Positions 34,284 through 44,761 of a stretch of DNA of 64,000 bases are shown one piece after another. The position numbers and the translations under genes were made by a program. The notes under the pieces are model-generated. The model searched no databases. It saw only the letters and a program-made list of their open reading frames with translations, and was not told where the DNA came from. The DNA is taken from positions 248,001 through 312,000 of the forward strand of contig CAYXTO010000001.1 in NCBI GenBank assembly GCA_964468045.1, written 5' to 3'. Every line of letters starts with the position of its first letter. Position 1 is the first letter of the stretch. Source of the DNA: JAWKXU01 sp964468045 (lineage in GTDB: Bacteria > Pseudomonadota > Alphaproteobacteria > Sphingomonadales > Sphingomonadaceae).

Positions 34284-36470
34284 CTATTGGCTGGTGCTCT
34301 CGCCCGAAAGGCCGCGCGCTTCCAGCATCGGCTCCACGCTCGGCTGGCGCCCGGCATAGGCTTCATACATGGCGGCATAATCCAGCGTATTGCCGCGCGA
34401 GAGGATCTTCTTGCGGAACAGATCCCCGCCCGCCCGCGATACGCCCTGCGGGCTGTTCTTCATGTGATCGAACGCATCGTGGGCGATCATTTCGGTCCAG
34501 ATGTAGGAGTAATAGCCGGCGGCATAGCCATGGTCCCAGATGTGCCGGAAATAGGGGCTGTGATAGCGCGGCGGGACGACATCCACGCGCAGCCCCAGGC
34601 TGCCCAGCGCGGATTTCTCGAACGCGTCTCCATCCTGCGGCACTTCCCCCGGCTTGAAGGCGTGCCACTTCATGTCGAGCAGGGCGGCCGCCATCACCTC
34701 GCCCAGCGCATAGCCCTGGTTGAACTTCCTGGCCCGGTCGATCTTCGCCATCAATTCGGCCGGGATCGGCTCCCCGGTCTGATGATGCCGGGCATAATTG
34801 GCGAGGATCTGCGGCTGGGTGGCGAAATGTTCGTTGAACTGGCTGGGGAACTCCACGAAATCCCGCGCCGTGTTCGTGCCGGAGATCGAGGGATATTTCT
34901 GGGCGGCGAACAGGCCGTGCAGGCCATGGCCCATTTCGTGGAACATGGTGATCACATCGTCCCAGCTCACCAGCTGCGGTTCGCCGGCGGGAGCCTTCGC
35001 GATGTTGAGCACATTATAGACCACGGGCTTCGTACCCGTCAGCGTCGATTGCTCCACGAAATTGCCCATCCAGGCGCCGCCCTGCTTGTTGGGCCGCGCG
35101 AAGGGGTCGAAATAGAACAGCCCGAGCTCCGAACCGTCCTTGTCGAGCACGGTGTAGGTCGTCACATCCGCCTGATAGACCGGCAGATCGGTGCGCTTGA
35201 CGAAGCGGATGCCGTAGATCTGGTTGGCGGCATAAAATACGCCGTCCTCCAGCACCCGGGTCATCTCGAAATAGGGCTTCACCGCGCTGTCATCGAGATC
35301 GTACTTCGCCTTGCGGACCTTCTCCGCATAGAAGTCCCAATCCCATGGCTGGACGGTGAACTTGCCGCCGCCGGCCTTGATCGCGTCGTTCAGCTCGCTG
35401 GCTTCCTCGGTCTGCTTGGCGGCCAGGGCGGGAACCATCCCTTCCATGAAGCCGATTGCCTCCTCCGGCTTCTTCACCATCCGGTCGAACATCGCATAGC
35501 TGGCATAGTCCGGATAGCCGAGCAGGGCGGCCTTCTCGGCGCGAAGCTCCGCGATCCGGACGGTGAGGGCGCGGGTATCGTTCGCATCGCCGCGCGAGGT
35601 TCGCGTCACGCTGGCTTCATAGAGCCTGCGCCGCGTCTCGCGGTTGGTCAGCTTGGCCAGGGCCGGCTGCTGGGTGGTATTGATCAGGGAAAGGACGTAC
35701 TTGCCCTTCAGGCTCCGCTCCTGCGCTTCCTTGGCGGCCGCCTCGATCTCCGCATCGGAAAGCCCGGCCAGCTCGGTCCTGGTGTTGACGACCAGCGCGG
35801 CCCGCTTGCTGGCCTCGGTCAGCTTCTGGGAAAATTCCGTACCCAGGGTGGAAAGCTGCTCGTTGATGGACTTGAGCTTCTCCTTGTCGGCATCGGACAA
35901 TTGCGCGCCGGCATTGACGAACCGCTCGTAGGTCACTTCGAGCAGCCGGGCATCCTCCCCGCTGGGGGGGAGCGCGGCGCGATTGTCATGCAGGGCCCTG
36001 ATCCGCGCGAACAGGCGGGAATCCAGCATGATCGCGTCGCTATGGGCGGCCAGCCTGGGCGACACGGTCTTCTCGATCGCATCGAGCGTGTCGTTGGTAT
36101 TGGCGCCGACCACGGCATAGAAGGCCGCGAGCGCCCGGGTGAGCATCTGGCCCGATCGTTCCATGGCTGCTGGCGTGTTCTCTATCGTCGGCGCGGCGGG
36201 ATTGCTGGCGATCGCTTCGATTTCCGCCCGCTGGATCGCCATGCCCTGCTCGATGGCCGGAAGGTAATCGGCATCGGTTATCTTCGAGAAATCCGGCGCC
36301 TCGAACGGCAGGGGCGAGGTTTGCGCGAAAATGCCGGTCCCTTGCGGAATGGCGACGGCCGGGGCGGCGGGTGCGGGTTCGAGCTGGGCGGTTTGGTTCA
36401 TGGACGTGCAACCTGCGAGCAGTGCGGCGGTGGATACGGCGAGAAACAGACGGGCGACAGTCACGGCCAC
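34284..36470 (-). CDS. dcp: M3 family peptidyl-dipeptidase lipoprotein (Dcp-like)
   Basis: Zinc metallopeptidase that removes dipeptides from peptide C-termini. 728 residues from a GTG at 36470 with AGGAG 5 bases upstream. N-terminal lipoprotein signal with LLAGC lipobox, so it is predicted to be membrane-anchored on the periplasmic side, unlike cytosolic E. coli Dcp. Zinc site HEMGH at residues 511-515. Ala/Pro-rich linker follows the lipobox. Convergent with btuD and divergent from the SnoaL-like gene. Confidence 0.92.
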   Translation of the reverse strand: MAVTVARLFLAVSTAALLAGCTSMNQTAQLEPAPAAPAVAIPQGTGIFAQTSPLPFEAPDFSKITDADYLPAIEQGMAIQRAEIEAIASNPAAPTIENTPAAMERSGQMLTRALAAFYAVVGANTNDTLDAIEKTVSPRLAAHSDAIMLDSRLFARIRALHDNRAALPPSGEDARLLEVTYERFVNAGAQLSDADKEKLKSINEQLSTLGTEFSQKLTEASKRAALVVNTRTELAGLSDAEIEAAAKEAQERSLKGKYVLSLINTTQQPALAKLTNRETRRRLYEASVTRTSRGDANDTRALTVRIAELRAEKAALLGYPDYASYAMFDRMVKKPEEAIGFMEGMVPALAAKQTEEASELNDAIKAGGGKFTVQPWDWDFYAEKVRKAKYDLDDSAVKPYFEMTRVLEDGVFYAANQIYGIRFVKRTDLPVYQADVTTYTVLDKDGSELGLFYFDPFARPNKQGGAWMGNFVEQSTLTGTKPVVYNVLNIAKAPAGEPQLVSWDDVITMFHEMGHGLHGLFAAQKYPSISGTNTARDFVEFPSQFNEHFATQPQILANYARHHQTGEPIPAELMAKIDRARKFNQGYALGEVMAAALLDMKWHAFKPGEVPQDGDAFEKSALGSLGLRVDVVPPRYHSPYFRHIWDHGYAAGYYSYIWTEMIAHDAFDHMKNSPQGVSRAGGDLFRKKILSRGNTLDYAAMYEAYAGRQPSVEPMLEARGLSGESTSQ

Positions 36471-36691
36471 TTACACTCCTGTAACTTTCTGTTTCGGCTT
36501 TGCCCGAGCCGACGACAATTGAACAGGGGCTGTTTGGCCTGGCGCATCTGCCTGCCCGTCCGTTGAAAATGGAGACGAATCTGGCGTCTGGCAAGGGATG
36601 GCGGGGCAGGTTCCCATGGACGCCCGGCCCCGCCGCGTGTTAACGTTCATGTTGATGAATATTCGATGGATAAAAAGAGGGAGAGACGGAA

Positions 36692-37411
36692 ATGCACCTT
36701 GCCTATCTTCATCAGGAAAGATCGCCGCTTGACCGGCGCACCATGCTGCGCGGCGGGATATTGGGGGCAGGGTGCCTTGCCGCCGCCGGGTTGACCGGCG
36801 CCGCTTCGGCCGCAACCGGCGTCCCTTCCGGGGCCGGCACCCGCAGCCTCGCCACGGGGCAGAAATGGATCGACGCCTTCTTCCATGAGGGTGCGCAGGG
36901 GGTGGCGGCTTACTATGCCGACGAATTCGTGTTCGAGGACATCATCCTCGGCCAGATGATAAACACCAAGGACGACCTGCTCCGCGCGTTCGAGCCGTTC
37001 GACAACTACGGCCCCGATTCCCCGCTCGGCGTGCATCAGTTCGACATCATCCGCTACAATGGCGGGGTGCGGAACAACCAGGCGGATGAATTTCAGGTCG
37101 GCACGCCCCGTGGATATGATGCCGCCTATTGGGATGAGAAGACGCGCGATGCCCGGGCGGGCGCCACTATCGATTATGACGAATGGGCGATCATGCACTG
37201 GCTGTGGAAGGTGCAGCACAATGCCGATTTCCTCGGCATGCCCGCCAAGGGCAAGACCACGCATACCCGCGGCGTGACCCACCATCTCTACAGGAACGGG
37301 AAGATCACGCAGGAATACAGCTACTGGAACTATCGCGACGTGGCGATCCAGCTGGGCGTCCTGCCCCAGCCGGTTTCGCGGCACGAGCTTTCCTTCGATA
37401 AGAAGGAGTGA
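36692..37411 (+). CDS. SnoaL/NTF2-like protein with twin-arginine-type leader
   Basis: Function unknown; the fold resembles polyketide-cyclase/SnoaL and NTF2-like proteins. 239 residues. The N-terminus has Arg15-Arg16 in DRRTMLRGG followed by a Gly/Ala-rich hydrophobic stretch (to about ASAATG), so it is a candidate Tat substrate. The body shows GQKWIDAFFHEGAQGVAAYYA and DEFVFEDIILGQ, the entry helix and strand of this fold, and YSYWNYRDVAIQLGVLP at the end. A GAGGGAGAG Shine-Dalgarno precedes it. Confidence 0.75.
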   Translation: MHLAYLHQERSPLDRRTMLRGGILGAGCLAAAGLTGAASAATGVPSGAGTRSLATGQKWIDAFFHEGAQGVAAYYADEFVFEDIILGQMINTKDDLLRAFEPFDNYGPDSPLGVHQFDIIRYNGGVRNNQADEFQVGTPRGYDAAYWDEKTRDARAGATIDYDEWAIMHWLWKVQHNADFLGMPAKGKTTHTRGVTHHLYRNGKITQEYSYWNYRDVAIQLGVLPQPVSRHELSFDKKE

Positions 37412-37433
37412 TCCCGCTCCCCGCCGCCGCGCC

Positions 37434-37970
37434 TCACCGCAGCGGATAGCGCACCACCGGCTCGTAGAGGGAGCCGCCCTCGCCGAGGTGGCTTTCATAG
37501 AGGGTGAAGCTGTCCACCGGGAAGGGCGCGCTGGCGAGGCCTGATCGCGCAAGCAGGAATGGGGCGATCGGGCCGCTTGCGCTGTTCAGCCGGGCCAAGG
37601 TGATATGCGGGGTGAAGCGACGGTGTTCCGGTTCCAGCCCGGCTTCCTGGCAGGCGCGTTCGACCTTGCGTTGCAGCACCTCCAGTTCCGGCGAGGATGC
37701 GATCCCGGCCCAGACCGCGCGGGGGTGGCCCTTCCGTTCGAAATGGCCCACGCCCCGGATCGCAAGCGGGAAGGGCGGATAGATCAGCATGCCGAGCCGG
37801 GCCGCCAGATCATTGGCCAGCGGTGTATCGACCTCGCCCACGAAGCGCAGGGTCAGGTGCAGCTGCTCCTCGCTTTGCCAGCGCGCGCCCTCGATCCCTT
37901 CCATGCAATCCACCAGCAGGTCGCGGATCGGCTCGGGAAGGGCGATGGCGATGAACAGGCGGTGCGATAT
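37434..37970 (-). CDS. thpR: RNA 2',3'-cyclic phosphodiesterase, apparent AUA start
   Basis: 2H phosphoesterase that opens 2',3'-cyclic phosphates on RNA ends. 178 residues with the two catalytic motifs HLTLRF and HITLAR. Homologues begin with a short M-x-HRLF stretch; here the matching codon is ATA at 37970, giving (I)SHRLFIAIALPEP. An AGGAG at 37978-37982 lies 7 bases upstream of it, ideal spacing. No in-frame ATG, GTG or TTG lies between the upstream stop region and HRLF. The later GTG/ATG would remove the first strand. It follows the HdeD-like gene on the same strand. Confidence 0.8.
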   Translation of the reverse strand: MSHRLFIAIALPEPIRDLLVDCMEGIEGARWQSEEQLHLTLRFVGEVDTPLANDLAARLGMLIYPPFPLAIRGVGHFERKGHPRAVWAGIASSPELEVLQRKVERACQEAGLEPEHRRFTPHITLARLNSASGPIAPFLLARSGLASAPFPVDSFTLYESHLGEGGSLYEPVVRYPLR

Positions 37971-38005
37971 GGCGCTGCTCCTGCGATCCGTGCGGCGGCC
38001 GGGCT

Positions 38006-38635
38006 TCAGCTTGCCCGCTTGCGCAGGCGAAGCCCGAGCATCAGCAGCATCACGCCGGTCATGATGGCGTAGAAGCCGATCACCCATGCCACCGACAGGA
38101 TGGACAGGACCGGCTGCAGCGCCGTCATCGTGATCAGCGCGAGGCCGAGCACCACGCCGAACAGCCCAGCCAGCCCCAGTATCCATTCGCCTTCGATCTC
38201 CTCGCGCAGCCGGATGGCGGCGGCGATCTGCAAGGCTCCGGTCACGATGGCCCAGCCTGCCACCAGCAGGACTGCCGCAATCGCATAGGCCAGCGTGGAA
38301 AGCAGGGGCCAGAACAGGAAGATCACGCCCACCGCTATTCCCGCGACCCCGGGCAGGATCATGGTCCACCACGGCGTATGGCCGGAGCCGGCGCGGCGGA
38401 TCCCGGTGATCAGCATGGCGATTCCGTCGGCGAAGCAGAAGGCGGCGAAGACCAGCGTGAAGGCGAACAGGGTAAGGCCGGGCACCAGGAAAGCGGCTAT
38501 TCCCAGCAGGATCGCCAGCACTCCGCGCAAGGCGAACCAGCCCCAATTGTGCCGCGCCATGCCGATCGCGACAAAGCTGGCGGACGGCGATTGCCGATCA
38601 TGCTGCCCGGATGTGGGGTCGGTCGTTTCCGTCAT
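38006..38635 (-). CDS. HdeD family membrane protein (DUF308)
   Basis: HdeD-type proteins are small inner-membrane proteins linked to acid resistance in E. coli; the role here is unknown. 209 residues, six hydrophobic segments from about residue 32 to 203, beginning GWFALRGVLAILLGIAAFLVPG. A polar N-terminal tail and basic C-terminus (RLRKRAS) flank them. It ends 35 bases before thpR on the same strand. Confidence 0.87.
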   Translation of the reverse strand: MTETTDPTSGQHDRQSPSASFVAIGMARHNWGWFALRGVLAILLGIAAFLVPGLTLFAFTLVFAAFCFADGIAMLITGIRRAGSGHTPWWTMILPGVAGIAVGVIFLFWPLLSTLAYAIAAVLLVAGWAIVTGALQIAAAIRLREEIEGEWILGLAGLFGVVLGLALITMTALQPVLSILSVAWVIGFYAIMTGVMLLMLGLRLRKRAS

Positions 38636-38694
38636 TCCTGCCTCCGTTGCCTGGTTTGCCTCCGAATGATCGCGGGCCGGCCACAGCCGTGATC

Positions 38695-39198
38695 TCAGCC
38701 CTGGCAGGGCTTGCCGTCATACTGGTGCCGGTCGAGCTTGTATTCCTTTCCGTCCCAGCGCAGCACCGGGAAGCAGAAGCCGGGGCCGCCCACCTCGATA
38801 TCCGGCCACTCGTCGGCTCCGCGCGTTCCAAGGAAGGTGGGGATGCCGCCGCGGCTGTCGACCAGGCGCCAGCTTCCGTCGGCTTGCTTGCTGACCAGGG
38901 AATAACCCATGCCCGTCATGCCGAAGCAGAATGCGCTGGCTTCGGTGATTACCGCTTCCGGCAGGCCATCCTTGTTCAGGTCCAGGACCTGCGAGATCTC
39001 GCCGGGCGTGTAGCCGGCCGTGCCCGGATCGCCGCACGCGCGCCATTCACCGCTCGCCTGCTCGAACCCGGCCGCGCGGAAGGCCGCCGATTCATCCTGC
39101 GGGGACAGCGGCGTCCGGTCCGACGGCGGCGCTTCGAGCGCGAGCGCCGGTGCACCGGTAAGCAGCGCGAACAGGGCGAGGGGGCGGGCAATCGGCAT
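38695..39198 (-). CDS. Secreted protein of unknown function
   Basis: 167 residues from the ATG at 39198, with AGGAGG 9 bases upstream. Signal peptide (about 1-21, ending ALALEA). The mature part has four cysteines (ACGDPG, AFCFGM, GFCFPV, KPCQG) and a calcium-binding-like DLNKDGLPEAV segment typical of FG-GAP or EF-like loops. A long antisense-open frame continues upstream over uvrA but is not coding. Divergent from uvrA. Confidence 0.75.
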   Translation of the reverse strand: MPIARPLALFALLTGAPALALEAPPSDRTPLSPQDESAAFRAAGFEQASGEWRACGDPGTAGYTPGEISQVLDLNKDGLPEAVITEASAFCFGMTGMGYSLVSKQADGSWRLVDSRGGIPTFLGTRGADEWPDIEVGGPGFCFPVLRWDGKEYKLDRHQYDGKPCQG

Positions 39199-39281
39199 GG
39201 GCGGAATCCTCCTGTTGGAATGTCGGAAGCTATACCAAGCCCGAGGCGACGGAAAGATCGCCGTGCCCACTTGACCATCGC

Positions 39282-39296
39282 GAACATTTAAGGAAC
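39282..39296. promoter_or_regulatory. LexA (SOS) box upstream of uvrA
   Basis: GAAC at 39282-39285, seven bases, GAAC at 39293-39296: the reverse complement of the alphaproteobacterial LexA site GTTC-N7-GTTC. It lies 71 bases before the uvrA ATG, overlapping the presumed promoter, so uvrA is probably SOS-regulated. Confidence 0.8.
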
Positions 39297-39366
39297 AAAC
39301 AGGCGGCCAGGGGCGCTCGCAGGGCGGCTCTGGACTCTTGCCCCTCCAGCCTCCACATCCCGCCCC

Positions 39367-42333
<2,967 letters not shown>

Positions 42334-42352
42334 GGCAATGATGGTCTGCCGG

Positions 42353-42433
42353 ATGGCGGAAGGCACGCCGGAGGAAGTGGCGGCCAACCCGCGCAGCTTT
42401 ACCGGCGGCTATCTCGGACCTTTGCTGGGGTAA
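42353..42433 (+). pseudogene. Diverged remnant of a second uvrA 3' end
   Basis: Twenty bases after the uvrA stop, 26 codons read MAEGTPEEVAANPRSFTGGY then LGPLLG and stop. The real uvrA ends AEGTPEDVAAEPRSFTGGYL followed by APLLKR. The peptides agree at 21 of 24 aligned positions, but many codons differ at synonymous sites. This is therefore not a recent duplication but a leftover of a homeologous uvrA end. Confidence 0.8.
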
Positions 42434-42451
42434 TGAGAAGCAAGACCCACA

Positions 42452-42477
42452 CGTCATGCTGAACTTGGTTCAGCATC
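42452..42477. repeat. Short palindromic repeat with TGCTGAA/TTCAGCA arms
   Basis: CGTCATGCTGAACTTGGTTC followed by AGCATC forms a hairpin, TGCTGAAC with GTTCAGCA around TTG. It resembles widespread sphingomonad intergenic repeats. Only one copy was noticed in this window. Confidence 0.5.
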
Positions 42478-42580
42478 TATTGCCTGCCGGAATGGATCGG
42501 AAACAAAGTGATCGGGAGATTCTTTCCAGATGAGAACGAAGAATTTCCGAGGAAGCGGGCGGTCAGCGCGCTCGCTCGTG

Positions 42581-42650
42581 CTTCGACAGGCTCAGCATGA
42601 GCGAGCGTGGGATTAGCGCTTTCCTCCGCTCGTCCTGAGCTTGTCGAAGG
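42581..42650. repeat. Inverted pair of CTTCGACAGGCTCAG-type repeats
   Basis: Left copy at 42581-42605 (CTTCGACAGGCTCAGCATGA, then GCGAG) and right copy in opposite orientation at 42626-42650 (CCGCTCGTCCTGAGCTTGTC, then GAAGG). They face each other across about 20 bases, the REP-doublet arrangement. More copies lie within the ORF at 42916. Confidence 0.7.
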
Positions 42651-42779
42651 ACGCGCGCATCGCTGCGCGGAAGGCGGAACTCGGTTTGCCGGAAATCCCA
42701 CGCAATGCGGGCAAGAACCGCACCGCCAGCAAGCGGGCCTTGCTCAAGGCACTCGAGGAAGCGGGTGGGAAGTGGTGAG
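42650..42779 (+). pseudogene. Start-less coding tail cut by a repeat
   Basis: The frame reads DARIAARKAELGLPEIPRNA then GKNRTASKRALLKALEEAGGKW and stops at 42779. It looks like a protein C-terminus (basic helix, final GGKW). The frame is closed by TAG just upstream within the repeat, and no standard start remains apart from a TTG in the repeat. Family not recognised. Confidence 0.4.
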
Positions 42780-42915
42780 GCGCTGAGCGCCGCATTTCTT
42801 CTTACCGCCTGCTGTGATCAGTTATCATTTTCCTACAGCCCCCATTCTGACATAGATGCCTTGATTCACTTGGCGCGCCGCGCCGTTCGCGGGTGCGCCC
42901 GCATGGAGGTGAATC

Positions 42916-44562
42916 ATGTTCGATCCATTCCCGATAATTCGTGTGTCCGTGCCTGTGGAGCGGGATCGGCCTGCTGCGCCTGAGCCTGCTGGGGAGCAAG
43001 CGGGCGGGGAGATTCCAGCCTTCGCTGGAATGACGGATGAGGGGGAGGTCGAGGACGATCCTTCGAGACGGCGCTGCGCGCCTCCTCAGGATGAGCGGGA
43101 AGGGGAAACCATCACCACCGCTCGGGTTGAGCCCTTCGACGAGGCTCAGGATGAGCGGGGAAGGGAATCCATAACCACCGTTCGGGCTGAGCCTGTCGAA
43201 GCCCCGCTTTTTCCTTCACATGCCACGCCGGAAGAAAGGGCTGTCCTTCGACAGGTTCAGGACGAGCGGGCAAGGGAAGGGGACTGTGCTGCCCCCACTC
43301 CTCGTCATCCCCGTGCAAACGGGGATCCAGCCCCACAGCCGCTCTGGGCTCCCGCTTTCGCGGGAGTGACGAAGGATAGAGGGGCGATGGCTGGATCGGA
43401 ATTCACCCCGGACCGCCGCTTGCTGTTTTGCGACCGGCTTGCCGCCAGCGGCAATGTCCGCCTCGCCTGCAAGGTGGCGCGGATTTCCCCGCAGACCGCC
43501 TACAAGGCGCGGCGGCGCGATGCGGTCTTCGCGCTGGCGTGGGATGCGGCGCTGGCGCTCGCCCGCGACCATGCCGAAGCGGTGCTGGCCGACCATGCGC
43601 TCAACGGGGTGGAGGAACCGGTGTTCTATCACGGCGAGGAAGTGGCGCGCCGCCGCCGCTATGACGGCCGCCTGCTGCTTGCTCATCTCGGGCGGCTCGA
43701 CCGGCTGTGCAAGCGGCCGGAAGTGGAGGATGCCGCCGGGCGCTTCGACGAGCTGCTGGCCATGCTGGGTGGCCATCCGCCCGATCCCGGCATGATGGAG
43801 CCTGCCGCCGGCGCGGAGGAGGAAGGCCACGTGCCGGGCCTTGCCGCCCCGCGCGAGGCCTGGGTCGATTACCACAGTCGCTGGGCCGAACTGGAGGAGG
43901 AAGTGGCGCTGCTGGAGGAAGGGTTGGCGCAGGCTGAGGCGTTCGAGCTGGCGGCGGAGGCCGGGGAGGCCGCCCGGGAGGAAGCCGGGGCCGAATGGGA
44001 CGCGCATCATGCCGAAGCCTGCGCCTTCGTGGATGCGATGGGGGAGGAGAGGAAGGGAGATGTTTCGGCTACCCCTCGTCATCCCCGTGAAAACGGGGAC
44101 CTAGTCTCACAGCGGCTCTGGGTTCCCGCTTGCGCGGGAATGACGAATGAGGGGGAGTTTGAGCCTGTCGAAGCCCCGCCTTTCTCATCAAGGGTGGTGT
44201 CGAAGAAGGGCGGGGCAGGGGCTTCTCCCTCGGCGGAGAATTTTCCTCCTGAAGAGTGTCACCCCTGTCACCCCCTACCGGAAGGGACCGGGACTCGCCT
44301 CGCCGCCGCCCCGCAACGGGCCGCCCGCCGCCCCCGCGATTGCTCGCTTGCCCGCCCCGGTCCGTCGCGCCGGGCGGAACGCGGGCGCCCGCTTGCCATT
44401 TTCTCGGGTGAGGCCGGCGTCGAAACCCCTCCCTCGACAAAATCCCGTCCGGCGCCGGCCGATCCGCCAGGGAACGAGGGTAGTTTGGGGATAGCAAACC
44501 ATTTTCCGAAGGCGAGGCGCGACAAGGCGGATGGTCCGCGCCCGCCGGGCGGGGGCTTGTGA
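42916..44562 (+). CDS. Helix-turn-helix-like protein with translated palindromic repeats
   Basis: Function unknown. The ATG at 42916 has GGAGG 6 bases upstream, and the frame stays open for 548 codons. Residues about 158-375 form the core: FTPDRRLLFCDRLAASGNVR then LACKVARISPQTAYKARRRD reads like a terminase-small-subunit-type HTH. It is followed by a helical region and an acidic coiled part (ELEEEVALLEEGLAQAEAFE). Residues about 30-155 and 380-430 are translated palindromic repeats (IPAFAGMTDE, PAFAGVTKD, VPACAGMTNE, EPVEAPLF). The tail is Pro/Arg-rich. An internal ATG at 43387 could be the ancestral start. The core seems real; use of the flanks is uncertain. Confidence 0.6.
   Translation: MFDPFPIIRVSVPVERDRPAAPEPAGEQAGGEIPAFAGMTDEGEVEDDPSRRRCAPPQDEREGETITTARVEPFDEAQDERGRESITTVRAEPVEAPLFPSHATPEERAVLRQVQDERAREGDCAAPTPRHPRANGDPAPQPLWAPAFAGVTKDRGAMAGSEFTPDRRLLFCDRLAASGNVRLACKVARISPQTAYKARRRDAVFALAWDAALALARDHAEAVLADHALNGVEEPVFYHGEEVARRRRYDGRLLLAHLGRLDRLCKRPEVEDAAGRFDELLAMLGGHPPDPGMMEPAAGAEEEGHVPGLAAPREAWVDYHSRWAELEEEVALLEEGLAQAEAFELAAEAGEAAREEAGAEWDAHHAEACAFVDAMGEERKGDVSATPRHPRENGDLVSQRLWVPACAGMTNEGEFEPVEAPPFSSRVVSKKGGAGASPSAENFPPEECHPCHPLPEGTGTRLAAAPQRAARRPRDCSLARPGPSRRAERGRPLAIFSGEAGVETPPSTKSRPAPADPPGNEGSLGIANHFPKARRDKADGPRPPGGGL
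43012..43035. repeat. Half copy of the CGTCATCCCG-type palindromic element
   Basis: ATTCCAGC-cttc-GCTGGAAT followed by GACG corresponds to the right half-hairpin of the elements at 43303 and 44077. It encodes IPAFAGMTDE in the frame of the ORF at 42916. Confidence 0.65.
43060..43269. repeat. Cluster of CTTCGACA/TGAGCGG repeats with 60-bp tandem unit
   Basis: Several copies of the CTTCGACAGGCTCAGGATGA-type sequence lie here in both orientations. Two 60-bp units starting at CTCAGG, 43085-43144 and 43145-43204, are direct repeats sharing GATGAGCGGG, AAGGG and ACCACCG. A third partial unit begins at 43256. All spacings are multiples of three, so the frame stays open. Confidence 0.7.
43303..43371. 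repeat. 69-bp palindromic element, copy 1
   Basis: Starts CGTCATCCCCGT and ends GGGAGTGACG. Two hairpins, CCCCGT-gcaa-ACGGGG and TCCCGC-tttc-GCGGGA, lie between CGTCA/TGACG ends. It is 69 bp, i.e. 23 codons, and is translated in the ORF at 42916. The copy at 44077 has the same length. Confidence 0.85.
44077..44145. repeat. 69-bp palindromic element, copy 2
   Basis: Same layout and length as 43303-43371, with CGTCATCCCCGT at the left and GGGAATGACG at the right. Differences are mostly in the spacer and loops, with hairpins kept. It interrupts the C-terminal part of the ORF at 42916 without breaking the frame. Confidence 0.85.
44236..44281 (-). repeat. Dispersed repeat D, copy 1
   Basis: Read on the minus strand it contains GGGGGTGACAGGGGTGACAC then TCTTCAGGAGGAAAATTCTC. 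A close match lies on the plus strand at 50051-50098. Translations NFPPEECHPCHP here and NFSPEQCQPCHP there are also alike. Confidence 0.65.
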
Positions 44563-44761
44563 AGGCATGGCGCGCGCGGGCTGCAATACGCCTTTCGCGC
44601 GCGGCCGTGCAGGCATGAACCACAGGTCCCCGCCTTCCGCGTATTCCTCCTCTGCTGGCATCCTTCACTGGGCCGGACGCCGCCGTCCAAGCCCTATGGT
44701 GGCGGGCGGGTCAACTTGCTACGCTGCCTCCTCAAAAGAAACAGAGGGGGATTGAGGCCTG

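Larger units (their letters stand above)
42334..42915. other. 582-bp repeat-rich gap after uvrA
   Basis: Contains no complete gene. In order it holds the uvrA tail remnant (42353-42433), a short palindromic repeat (42452-42477), an inverted pair of CTTCGACA-type repeats (42581-42650), a coding-like tail without a start (42650-42779), and an AT-richer stretch around 42810-42870. The last is a plausible promoter region for the ORF at 42916. Confidence 0.6.

Noticed and set aside
43060..43269. CRISPR-like array
   Set aside because: Repeats are in both orientations, imperfect, without uniform unique spacers, and no cas gene is nearby.
44069..44690. Minus-strand ORFs opposite the repeat-rich ORF
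   Set aside because: They translate repeat D and low-complexity Arg/Pro sequence; no RBS or recognisable domain.
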